From contig PAYY01000021.1 of the NCBI GenBank assembly GCA_002715465.1, positions 1-46,359 on the forward strand: 46,359 nt of DNA. Direction: 5' to 3'. This DNA is from Fidelibacterota bacterium. Lineage in GTDB: Bacteria > Marinisomatota > Marinisomatia > Marinisomatales > S15-B10. Made by a program: the position numbers and the translations under genes. Of the stretch, positions 8,777 through 16,803 are shown piece after piece. The notes below the pieces were generated by a model. The model did no database searches, was not told where the DNA came from, and saw only the letters and a list, made by a program, of their open reading frames with translations. Positions within the stretch are counted from its first letter, which is position 1, and the number at the start of each line of letters is the position of its first letter.

Positions 8777-9757
8777 ATGAATCCACCAATGCTTCCTAAA
8801 AAAGTTCAAAAAGGGCGCTTTCCAATTTGGTTCGGTGCCTTTTTTTTTGCTGTTACATTATGGACTTTCGTTATCTCTGAGCACCGCTACAATTATGTTA
8901 TTGAGATGCCAATTGAAGTGAGGAATATACGGGAAGGTAAGACCTTAGGTGGGGAAGTTTCACCCACAGCTGAGGTAAGATTTAATGCTACAGGAAGGGC
9001 TTTTTTAAAAACACTATTGTTGAAATCAATTTCAGATTTCAAACTAGTTTTAGACTTGGAAAGAGTTAGTACTGAATACAATTTTTATCTTAATGACTAT
9101 TTTGACAGATATAGTCAAAAAGTGGTCGTCCCCGCTGGTTTTGAACTTGATTTTGTTGAAGTTGTTCAGCCTGATTCTATTCATATATCTCTTGATGACT
9201 ATATGATAAAACCTGTTTCTGTGGAATCTTCGGTTATTGTGAAACCTTTGGCTGGATTTATCATGATAGGAAAAGCTAATATATATCCAAAAATAATCGA
9301 ATTAAAAGGACCACGAGAAATAATTAGGAATGTTAATGAATTGGAAACTATAGAAAAAACATTTAATAGTGTAGAATCATCGATTAAAGCTAGGATTGAT
9401 CTTAAATTCGATTTTCCTAGGGTTGTAGAGTCATCAGACACTTCTGTTATTTTTGAAGCCAAAATTGAAAGTATTGGTGAAAGAATAATATCTGAAGTAC
9501 CAGTAAATATTCTAAATATTCCAGAAGGAATCATCTCATTTGCAAATCCTTCTACTGTTTCTCTTACAGTAAGTGGTGGTGTTGATTTTATTGCATCATT
9601 AGAACCGAATGATATTTATGTTTCTATTGATTTTAATGAATTGAATGAAGGTAACTTATCGCATGAGCCCTTAGTGGTTGTTCCAGATGATGTGTTACAG
9701 TGGAGTGACCTTTCTCCAAAAACAGTGGAATTAACAATACGACGTTTGCCTGAATGA
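8777..9757 (+). CDS. ybbR: YbbR-like domain membrane protein (CdaR family)
   Basis: The 326-residue product has one N-terminal membrane helix (about 17-34, FPIWFGAFFFAVTLWTFVIS) followed by an extracytoplasmic region of tandem YbbR-type beta domains (EMPIEVRNI..., PVSVESSVIVKPLAGF, SEVPVNILNIPEG). In Firmicutes YbbR/CdaR regulates the diadenylate cyclase CdaA. No cdaA is visible here, so that role is only a possibility. The gene overlaps tsaD by 4 nt (ATGA). Confidence 0.8.
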   Translation: MNPPMLPKKVQKGRFPIWFGAFFFAVTLWTFVISEHRYNYVIEMPIEVRNIREGKTLGGEVSPTAEVRFNATGRAFLKTLLLKSISDFKLVLDLERVSTEYNFYLNDYFDRYSQKVVVPAGFELDFVEVVQPDSIHISLDDYMIKPVSVESSVIVKPLAGFIMIGKANIYPKIIELKGPREIIRNVNELETIEKTFNSVESSIKARIDLKFDFPRVVESSDTSVIFEAKIESIGERIISEVPVNILNIPEGIISFANPSTVSLTVSGGVDFIASLEPNDIYVSIDFNELNEGNLSHEPLVVVPDDVLQWSDLSPKTVELTIRRLPE

Positions 9758-10746
9758 TTATACTTGGCATTGAGACTTCTTGTGATGAAACAGCAGCAGC
9801 AGTTTGTAAAGATGGGGAAATATTATCTTCCGTAATTGCTTCCCAAGAGCAACATTCAATGTATGGTGGTGTAGTGCCAGAAATAGCCTCTCGAGCTCAT
9901 GAACGTTTGATATTAAAAACTGTTGAAGAAGCAATTAATAGAAGTTCATACAATAAAGGTCAATTGGAAGGTATTGCAGTTACTAGAGGTCCAGGGCTTA
10001 TGGGTTCTCTTTTGACAGGAGTTAGTTTTGCCAGAGGATTATCACTGGGATTAAAAATCCCATTCATTGGGATAAACCATATGGAAGCCCATATTTTTGC
10101 AAACTTTATCGCATACCCCAAATTAAAATTTCCTTTTCTCTGTTTACTTGTTTCAGGGGGACATACACAAATTTGGAAAGTTGAGGAAATTGGAGAATAT
10201 GAATTAATAGGAGAAACGAGAGATGATGCGGCTGGTGAAGCATTTGATAAAGGTGCAAGGATTTTGGGTTTGGGATATCCTGGAGGAATAGCAATTGAGA
10301 AAGCAGCAATCGGGGGAAATAAGGAAGCTGTTAATTTCCCACGTGCGTTTTTTCAATCTAATCTAGTTGAATTCAGTTTTAGTGGTTTAAAGACAGCTCT
10401 TCAAAGGCATGTTGAACTAATCGATGGAAAATTAACCACAGAAATGTTATGTGATATTGCTGCAAGTTATCAATTTGCAATTGTTGATATTCTTCTATCA
10501 AAACTACGACTTGCTATTGATATGACAAAAATTAATGTGGCTCTAATTGGTGGTGGAGTTGCTGCAAATAAATTATTGAGAGAGAAGGCAAAAAGAGATT
10601 TTAATGACTCAAAAATACTTTACCCAAACATTGAATTATGTACTGACAATGCAGCCATGATAGCCTTTCTAGGGGAGATCTATTTAGACCAAAAACTTTC
10701 TCATTTTGAAACGCACAAAGTTATACCCAACCTTAGACTGTCGTAG
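9754..10746 (+). CDS. tsaD: tRNA N6-threonylcarbamoyladenosine transferase
   Basis: TsaD, with TsaB and TsaE, transfers the threonylcarbamoyl group to A37 of ANN-decoding tRNAs. The 330-residue product opens with ILGIETSCDETAAAV. It carries the metal-binding HMEAH motif near residues 109-113, LVSGGHTQ, DDAAGEAFDK and a C-terminal IGGGVAANKLLR nucleotide-binding segment. This is the full ASKHA-fold family length. The start ATG overlaps the ybbR stop. Confidence 0.96.
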   Translation: MIILGIETSCDETAAAVCKDGEILSSVIASQEQHSMYGGVVPEIASRAHERLILKTVEEAINRSSYNKGQLEGIAVTRGPGLMGSLLTGVSFARGLSLGLKIPFIGINHMEAHIFANFIAYPKLKFPFLCLLVSGGHTQIWKVEEIGEYELIGETRDDAAGEAFDKGARILGLGYPGGIAIEKAAIGGNKEAVNFPRAFFQSNLVEFSFSGLKTALQRHVELIDGKLTTEMLCDIAASYQFAIVDILLSKLRLAIDMTKINVALIGGGVAANKLLREKAKRDFNDSKILYPNIELCTDNAAMIAFLGEIYLDQKLSHFETHKVIPNLRLS

Positions 10747-10760
10747 TTTTTAAACTAAGG

Positions 10761-12893
10761 ATGTTACCATTGTTACCTATTTGGTCTTTAATAGTTCTTT
10801 TATTACTTACTGCATGGTTTGTAATATTTTGTTACAAAACTATTGTAATAAAAAAAGGTTCCTTCAATCTTTTTTTGACCCTATTTAGATGTTTAATATT
10901 CCTAATAATTATATTTCTTTTAGCTAATTTTCGATGGAATAGGATTAATTCTGTCCCAAAAAATTCTCTAATTAGAATATTTTTTGATAACTCTGTTTCA
11001 ATGGCGTTTCACCAATCAGTATCTCGTGAATCATTACTTACTGGTTATGAAGAAATACTTAATTCACTAAAGAATTTTGCTTATGAAAATATTTCTGAAA
11101 TTCAAATTGAAGCTTTTTCTTTTGGAGAATCGGTTCAACCACTCGAGCATACTCCTCTAGAGCTTAAAGTAGATGAGTCATCTACTAATATTTCATCAGT
11201 TTTAGCTTTGGCGGATAAAACATTGATTGATGAGGAAGTAAATGCCATAATTATAGTTAGCGATGGACAAACAACTGTTGGTCCTAATCCTTCCAATAAA
11301 GATCTTAATGAAATCCCAGTTCATACAATTGGCATTGGTGAAACCATGAGGATGGTGGATATCCTTATTGCAAAAGTTGATGTTCCTACTGTTATCATTA
11401 AGGGAGAAACTATTGTTGCTGAAACTATAGTAGAATCATTTGGTGAAATTAATCAAAAAGTAAATATTTCTTTTCAAACTGATGGGCGTTTACTTGGGAC
11501 TCAAACTATTTCTCCAAAAGGTAATGGTAGTAGACAAATAGTTCGATTTCAATTTGAAGTTGATGAAATTGGAACAAAAAATTATGAGATTAGGACATCT
11601 TCACTTAAGGATGAAATAAACATTGAAAATAACCTTTTTGAATTCTCCATCACTGTATTAAAAGACCGGTTTAATATTGGAGTTTTAACAGGTAGCCCAT
11701 CTTTTAATACTCGTTTTCTTAAACTTGTAGTCTCAGAAGAAGAAAATATTGAAGTGGATCATTTTAGTTTAGCTAGAGAAGGTTGGAAACCTTCTCTAGC
11801 TAATTTTTGGAGAAAAAAATATGATTTAATTATTTTAGATAACTTCCCTAATAAAAATACAGCAGAAAGATGGTCAGAAGATTTAAACCAAAAATTAAAA
11901 CGAGATAATTCAGCCTTAGCACTTATAGCTGGAAAATCTATAGATAAATCTAAATTATTTGGTTTATTAGATGCATTGGGAATTCAAATTCTAATTGATG
12001 AAGATTATAATTTAGAAAGACTTTTTATAGAGAACGCATTAATTACAAGTAATTCTATTCCTATTCCTCAATTAGATTGGAAATCATTGCCTCCATTATC
12101 ACCATTTCTTTTTTTTGAACCTGGTCAAGAGGGTATGGAAGTTATTTCGCAACTTTCAGGAAAATTATCACCTATACCATTACTTATTGTTGGAACAGTT
12201 GAAAGCCCAAAAGAAATAGATAAACCTTTACGTCGCGCAATTTTTACCTCTTCTGAGCTTTGGAAACTTTACTTTATTGATAATAGTGGTCAGATAAATT
12301 TAGATTTTCTTGATTATTGGAAAGATTTGCTAAAATGGTTAACTGCAACAACTGGTTATGATGACCGCTATTTTAGAATTGCTAAATCATTGTTTAAAAG
12401 AGGAGAAGAAGTGTCAATTGAAGGCTCATTTTTAAGTTTAAGTGAAGAAGAAAGAAAATCTGGAGTTTGGTGGAAAATTCAATTTTCAGATGATGAGTTG
12501 CTTATACCGCTTCATTATGATGAAAAAGAGGAAAAATGGAAAGGTTCATTCATTGCTTCAGAGCCTGGTTCGTACCAATTCTGGATTTTTACTGAAAATG
12601 AAAATTTTGAACAAAAGGAACCAGACGGATATTTTAGAGTAGAACAAGGAATGGTTGAATTGAAAAATGCTTATTTAAATAAAGAACTCCTTCTTAACCT
12701 ATCTGAATTAACGGGTGGAAAATATTTTTCATGGTCAGATAGAAATAATATAGTTGAAGACCTATCAATTACTAAATCTGAAAGATTATATTCGTATACT
12801 ATTAATTTTTCCCACTGGTTACCATTTTTATTTTTAATTATCTTATTATTAACTGCGGAATGGGTTCTTAGAAGAAACCGCGGCCTTCAATAA
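10761..12893 (+). CDS. Large membrane protein with vWA-like domain and GATase-like region
   Basis: The 710-residue product has two N-terminal membrane helices (about 7-25 and 37-56). A von Willebrand A-like domain follows, with a MIDAS-type DNSVS (76-80) and a later VSDGQTTVGP. After an Ig-like region comes an alpha/beta segment (about 300-420; IGVLTGSPSFNTRFL, YDLIILDNFPN) resembling class I glutamine-amidotransferase-like folds. A beta-rich part and a C-terminal helix (about 686-704) followed by Arg-Arg-Asn-Arg end the protein. This architecture is seen in Bacteroidota and Planctomycetes, usually near MoxR ATPases and DUF58 proteins, which are absent here. Molecular function is unknown. Codons 337-348 lie in a perfect inverted repeat (11769-11803). 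Confidence 0.7.
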   Translation: MLPLLPIWSLIVLLLLTAWFVIFCYKTIVIKKGSFNLFLTLFRCLIFLIIIFLLANFRWNRINSVPKNSLIRIFFDNSVSMAFHQSVSRESLLTGYEEILNSLKNFAYENISEIQIEAFSFGESVQPLEHTPLELKVDESSTNISSVLALADKTLIDEEVNAIIIVSDGQTTVGPNPSNKDLNEIPVHTIGIGETMRMVDILIAKVDVPTVIIKGETIVAETIVESFGEINQKVNISFQTDGRLLGTQTISPKGNGSRQIVRFQFEVDEIGTKNYEIRTSSLKDEINIENNLFEFSITVLKDRFNIGVLTGSPSFNTRFLKLVVSEEENIEVDHFSLAREGWKPSLANFWRKKYDLIILDNFPNKNTAERWSEDLNQKLKRDNSALALIAGKSIDKSKLFGLLDALGIQILIDEDYNLERLFIENALITSNSIPIPQLDWKSLPPLSPFLFFEPGQEGMEVISQLSGKLSPIPLLIVGTVESPKEIDKPLRRAIFTSSELWKLYFIDNSGQINLDFLDYWKDLLKWLTATTGYDDRYFRIAKSLFKRGEEVSIEGSFLSLSEEERKSGVWWKIQFSDDELLIPLHYDEKEEKWKGSFIASEPGSYQFWIFTENENFEQKEPDGYFRVEQGMVELKNAYLNKELLLNLSELTGGKYFSWSDRNNIVEDLSITKSERLYSYTINFSHWLPFLFLIILLLTAEWVLRRNRGLQ
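11769..11803 (+). repeat. Perfect 16-bp inverted repeat with 3-nt loop inside the vWA gene
   Basis: TTAGCTAGAGAAGGTT (11769-11784), GGA loop, AACCTTCTCTAGCTAA (11788-11803): all 16 pairs match. It starts exactly on a codon boundary and encodes LAREGWKPSLAN. This would be a very stable mRNA hairpin in an AT-rich gene. There is no T-run after it. Confidence 0.9.
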
Positions 12894-12908
12894 TCTTTTA
12901 CTAATGAT

Positions 12909-12937
12909 TTGTGATTCCTTAAATCCTACCCTATTTT
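12909..12937 (+). promoter_or_regulatory. Candidate promoter ahead of the polysaccharide cluster
   Basis: TTGTGA (12909-12914), 17 nt, TATTTT (12932-12937), each matching 4 of 6 consensus bases, in the 75-nt gap before ugd. The next gap of similar or larger size in the cluster is not until about 22.2 kb, so a promoter here is expected; the exact boxes are weak. Confidence 0.25.
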
Positions 12938-12968
12938 AAAGGTGAAAATTTAAGAATAATTTAATGCA

Positions 12969-14285
12969 ATGAAAAAAATTACAGTTATTGGCACGGGCTA
13001 TGTTGGGCTAGTAAGTGGATCTGGATTAGCAGATTTTGGAAACAAAGTAAATTGTGTCGACGTTAATAAAAAAAGAATAAAAGACCTTTCAAATGGTAAG
13101 ATTCCTTTTTTTGAGCCCGGGCTAAAGGAGATAGTTGAAAGAAATAAATTGTCTGGCAGGCTCGAATTCAACACTAATATTGCAGAATCTATATCTGATT
13201 CGGATGTTATTTTTATAGCTGTTTGGACTCCTATGGCGAATGATGGAAGTGCAGACCTTACGGCCGTTTTAGATGTTGCAAAGACTATAGGTGCTAATAT
13301 TTCTTCTTATACAGTGATTGCAACAAAAAGTACTGTTCCTATCGGTACAAGTAAAATGATCAATGAAGTCATTTCTAATAATATCAGAGGAAACACTTCT
13401 TATGATTTGGTTTCAAACCCTGAATTTTTAAGAGAAGGTGCGGCTGTTAGAGATTTTCTCATGCCAGATAGAGTTGTTATTGGAACTAGTAGTCAACAAG
13501 CTATTGAAATGATGCAAGAGATTTATCGTCCTCTATATGTCAATGAGACTCCTTTTGTGATCACTGATATTCCAACAGCTGAAACAATAAAATATGCTTC
13601 AAATTCATTCCTTGCTGTAAAAATCTCTTATATTAATGAATTGGCTAATCTTTGTGATTCAACTGGTGCTGACATTCATGTAGTTGCTAGAGCTATGGGT
13701 TTAGATGGTCGAATTAGCCCTAAATTTCTTCACCCAGGTCCTGGTTTTGGTGGATCATGTTTTCCAAAGGATACTAGAGCATTGGTTAAAACAGCTGAGT
13801 TAAATGGTTTAAAACTTAAAGTATTAGCAGCTGCAATTAATGCTAATGAAACCCAGATAGAAGTGATTTTTAAAAAACTTACTAAACTACTTGAAAATAA
13901 TTTATCTGGAAAAAGAATTGCTATTTTAGGTCTCGCATTCAAAGCCAATACAGATGATATCAGAGAATCTCGTGCTTTGATTTTAATTGACCAGCTATTG
14001 TCTTATGAAGTTGAAGTGGTAGTGTATGACCCTGCTGCAATGAAAAATATGAAAAAAGATTATCCAAATCTTTCTTATGCTGAATCTGTAGATGATGCAG
14101 CCAAAGGATCTAATGCAATTGTTATAATGACTGATTGGAACGAATTCCGAAGTTTAGATCTTTCTGGTATAGGAGATCTAATGATAGATAAGATCATTTT
14201 AGATGCTAAGAATCTTCTTAGTCATGAGGAATTGATTGCAAATGGGTTTATTTTTGAAGGAGTAGGACGACCATATGAGTATTGA
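12969..14285 (+). CDS. ugd: UDP-glucose 6-dehydrogenase
   Basis: Ugd oxidises UDP-glucose twice with NAD to UDP-glucuronate, a precursor of acidic surface polysaccharides. The 438-residue product has the Rossmann motif GTGYVGLVSGSG (about 8-19), the conserved NPEFLREG segment and the catalytic cysteine in GFGGSCFPKD (about residue 263). A C-terminal UDP-binding domain (ILGLAFKANTDDIRESRA) ends the protein. The related UDP-N-acetylmannosamine dehydrogenases share this layout, so substrate is not fully fixed. It opens the polysaccharide cluster and overlaps the next gene by 11 nt. Confidence 0.92.
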   Translation: MKKITVIGTGYVGLVSGSGLADFGNKVNCVDVNKKRIKDLSNGKIPFFEPGLKEIVERNKLSGRLEFNTNIAESISDSDVIFIAVWTPMANDGSADLTAVLDVAKTIGANISSYTVIATKSTVPIGTSKMINEVISNNIRGNTSYDLVSNPEFLREGAAVRDFLMPDRVVIGTSSQQAIEMMQEIYRPLYVNETPFVITDIPTAETIKYASNSFLAVKISYINELANLCDSTGADIHVVARAMGLDGRISPKFLHPGPGFGGSCFPKDTRALVKTAELNGLKLKVLAAAINANETQIEVIFKKLTKLLENNLSGKRIAILGLAFKANTDDIRESRALILIDQLLSYEVEVVVYDPAAMKNMKKDYPNLSYAESVDDAAKGSNAIVIMTDWNEFRSLDLSGIGDLMIDKIILDAKNLLSHEELIANGFIFEGVGRPYEY

Positions 14286-14757
14286 TGGAGTAAAAATTAA
14301 AAAATTACGTGTTCATACGGATATTCCTGATGTTCAAGAGAGTGTTACCAAAGAGGGTTTCCTTATGGAGGTTCTTCGTGATGATGATAATCTATTAAGT
14401 AAATTTGGTCAGTCAACTTTTACTGTTGCTTATAAAGATACAATAAAGGCTTTTCATTGGCATGAAAAGCAAGATGATCTTTGGTTTATTGCTTCTGGAA
14501 GAGCAATTATTGTTTTGCATGATCTTCGCAATGAGTCACAATCTTTTGGTCTTACTGAAACTATAAGCGCTGGAGTTGATGATTATAAGTTAGTATTAAT
14601 ACCTGTTGGGGTTGCACATGGTTATAAAGTTATTAGTGAAGAACCTGTATTACTTTTTTATCATACAACTAAGAGCTATAATCCAAAAAATCCAGATGAG
14701 AAGAGGATACCATATAATGATTCTAGGATTGGTTTTGATTGGGAGTCAATTGTATGA
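14275..14757 (+). CDS. rfbC: RmlC-like cupin (dTDP-4-dehydrorhamnose 3,5-epimerase family)
   Basis: The 160-residue cupin resembles RmlC. A FHWH segment aligns with the catalytic GLHYQ of RmlC and retains its His. IPVGVAHGY corresponds to IPPGFAHGF. FYHTTKSYNP retains the catalytic Tyr position, and YNDSRIGFDW matches the C-terminal WDDPxxGIxW. RmlC epimerises dTDP-4-keto-6-deoxyglucose at C3 and C5. The protein is somewhat short and diverged (usual about 180), so it may be a C3-only or other sugar epimerase. It is immediately followed, with a 4-nt ATGA overlap, by rmlB, which makes that substrate. Confidence 0.75.
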   Translation: MSIDGVKIKKLRVHTDIPDVQESVTKEGFLMEVLRDDDNLLSKFGQSTFTVAYKDTIKAFHWHEKQDDLWFIASGRAIIVLHDLRNESQSFGLTETISAGVDDYKLVLIPVGVAHGYKVISEEPVLLFYHTTKSYNPKNPDEKRIPYNDSRIGFDWESIV

Positions 14758-15773
14758 AAACCTATCTAGTTACAGGTGGTTCAGGTTTTATTGGTAGCAA
14801 CTTCATCCGTTTCATTATAGAAAAGGATACAAATTGTAACATCATAAACTTAGATAAACTTACTTATGCTGGTAACCCAGCTAATCTAAGAGATATAGAA
14901 AATAATAACCGCTATCAATTTATTAATGGTGATATATGCGATGAAAGAGTTGTTAGAGAGACCTTTAGCCGAAATAGAATCGATGTAGTAATTAATTTCG
15001 CGGCAGAAACACATGTTGATAGATCAATAGGTTCTCCTGATGATTTTATTAATACAGATGTATTTGGTGTCTTTAGACTACTTGAGGCTTCAAAAGATTT
15101 TGGAGTTGACTTATTCATTCAGATAAGTACAGATGAAGTCTATGGAAGTATCGAAAATGGGAGTTTTTGCGAAACAGATCAACTTCTTCCAAGTAGTCCA
15201 TATTCTGCAAGTAAGGCAGGAGGAGATAGATTGGCTTATTCATATTTTATTACTTTTGGATTGCCTGTAATTATTACAAGGGCAAGTAATAATTATGGAT
15301 CTTTTCAATATCCTGAAAAAATAATTCCTCTTTTCGTTACTAATGCTATAGAGGATCGTCCTCTTCCTTTATATGGTGACGGGAAAAACGTTCGTGACTG
15401 GCTCTTTGTTCTTGATCATTGCTCAGCAATCGATTTTCTTATTGAGCATGGAGACCATGGTCAAGTCTACAATATAGGAGGGGGAAATGAATTAGAGAAT
15501 ATTGCTATTACTCGATTAATTCTAGAAAAATTGAATAAAAGTGAAAATCTGATAAAATTTGTTGATGACCGAAAGGGACATGATCTTCGTTATTCAATTG
15601 ATTGCTCAAAGATTAGACAGCTTGGATGGGAGCCAGAATACAGTTTTAATAATGCTCTTGAAAATACAATTAAATGGTACCAATCTAATGAAGATTGGTG
15701 GAAACCAATAAAATCAGGAGAGTTTAGAAGTTATTATGAAAACCAATATAGCATTTCATATGAGAAGTCTTAG
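14754..15773 (+). CDS. rfbB: dTDP-glucose 4,6-dehydratase
   Basis: RmlB converts dTDP-glucose to dTDP-4-keto-6-deoxyglucose. The 339-residue product is a short-chain dehydrogenase with the NAD motif TGGSGFIGS (about 7-15) and LDKLTYAGN. It also has ISTDEVYGS with the catalytic Asp-Glu pair and SPYSASKAGGD with the YxxxK pair. NYGSFQYPEKIIPLF and RDWLFVLDHC follow. The start is ATG 14754, overlapping the cupin stop; the ATG at 14739 would add five residues and lacks family support. rmlA and rmlD are not in the window, so the dTDP-glucose source and any rhamnose step are elsewhere. Confidence 0.94.
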   Translation: MKTYLVTGGSGFIGSNFIRFIIEKDTNCNIINLDKLTYAGNPANLRDIENNNRYQFINGDICDERVVRETFSRNRIDVVINFAAETHVDRSIGSPDDFINTDVFGVFRLLEASKDFGVDLFIQISTDEVYGSIENGSFCETDQLLPSSPYSASKAGGDRLAYSYFITFGLPVIITRASNNYGSFQYPEKIIPLFVTNAIEDRPLPLYGDGKNVRDWLFVLDHCSAIDFLIEHGDHGQVYNIGGGNELENIAITRLILEKLNKSENLIKFVDDRKGHDLRYSIDCSKIRQLGWEPEYSFNNALENTIKWYQSNEDWWKPIKSGEFRSYYENQYSISYEKS

Positions 15774-16803
15774 ACTAAATATTTTACCTATTTTTATTTT
15801 TAATCTTGTTTTTAGTCAGTCAAATCAATCATTGCCACTTCTTCCCTCCGGGACAGAACCTCAGACTCCAATTCTTTATAGAGAATATGATACTGTACCG
15901 TTAGCATTGGAGAAGCCAATTGATCCTGAAACTTACAAACTAGGACCTGGAGATAGATTGAGGATCAATATTAGTGGAGGTGTTTTTGAAGAACCAATTA
16001 GTGGAGAATGGGCATTAGAAAATATTGATAATTATATCCTAGTAGATCCTACAGGCAATCTAATTATTCCTCGATTTGGATCACTTAATGTACTCCAAAT
16101 GACATTAGCAGATCTTGAACGTGAAGTTATAAAACGTGCTAAAGAACAGATTTATGAAAAGGTAGAAGTTGCTGTTAATTTAATTAGAGTTCGTACTTTT
16201 AGGATTCTTGCTTATGGCGCGGTTAATCAGCCTGGTTTTATTACTGTAACACCTGTTACTAGATTAATTGATTGTTTGCGATATGCAAAAGGCGTTCAAA
16301 AATATGCTCACAGTGAGGATGTTCATCTTATCCGAAATGGTAAAAGAATTCAACTGGATCTGAGAGATTTTTTGTCCAATGGCAATTTAGAGAGCAACCC
16401 TGTTATTACGGAAGGGGATATAATATATGTTCCTTTCAATGATAATTTGACTTTAGATATTAGGAATTTTTCTGAATATGATAAGAATGAGGTAATTGTT
16501 ACTGGATTTGTTAGATCTCCTAGACGTTTTCCCCATATACCTGGTTATACTGCTAGAGACTACATTGCCATGGCTGGTGGAATACTTGATATTGGGAATA
16601 AAGATGGGTGTAAAATAATAAGATCTGATGGTTCGCAATTAATAAAGGCTTTAAATGATGTTGTAAAACCAGGTGATATTGTTGAAGTTCCTGAAGCCGC
16701 AAAAAGTAAACTTTTTAAAAATATGGGTGCTGTCCAATCACTTACTAGTGTCGCAAGTTTAATACTTGCATGGATGGCTATTGATAGGTCTACCCCAAAT
16801 TGA
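15736..16803 (+). CDS. wza: Polysaccharide export protein (Wza/OPX family)
   Basis: This is an outer-membrane polysaccharide export (OPX) protein that forms the exit channel for surface polysaccharide. The product is 355 residues from ATG 15736, or 347 from ATG 15760 (MRSLRLNILPIF), which would give a cleaner signal peptide ending near LVFSQ. The Poly_export domain starts at YKLGPGDRLRINISGG. SLBB-like domains follow (RILAYGAVNQPGFITV; EVIVTGFVRSPRRFP). A short hydrophobic C-terminal segment (SLTSVASLILAWMAI) may insert in the outer membrane. There is no lipobox cysteine, unlike E. coli Wza. It overlaps the end of rmlB and the start of the Wzz-type gene. Confidence 0.85.
   Translation: MKTNIAFHMRSLRLNILPIFIFNLVFSQSNQSLPLLPSGTEPQTPILYREYDTVPLALEKPIDPETYKLGPGDRLRINISGGVFEEPISGEWALENIDNYILVDPTGNLIIPRFGSLNVLQMTLADLEREVIKRAKEQIYEKVEVAVNLIRVRTFRILAYGAVNQPGFITVTPVTRLIDCLRYAKGVQKYAHSEDVHLIRNGKRIQLDLRDFLSNGNLESNPVITEGDIIYVPFNDNLTLDIRNFSEYDKNEVIVTGFVRSPRRFPHIPGYTARDYIAMAGGILDIGNKDGCKIIRSDGSQLIKALNDVVKPGDIVEVPEAAKSKLFKNMGAVQSLTSVASLILAWMAIDRSTPN

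Noticed and set aside
9199..9534. 111-codon minus-strand open frame in ybbR
   Set aside because: It is antisense to a recognised gene and its composition is that of a complement-strand artefact.
14275..14757. Cupin as an FdtA/QdtA 3,4-ketoisomerase
   Set aside because: The FHWH, IPVGVAHGY and C-terminal YNDSRIGFDW pattern fits RmlC better than the WxcM-like ketoisomerases.
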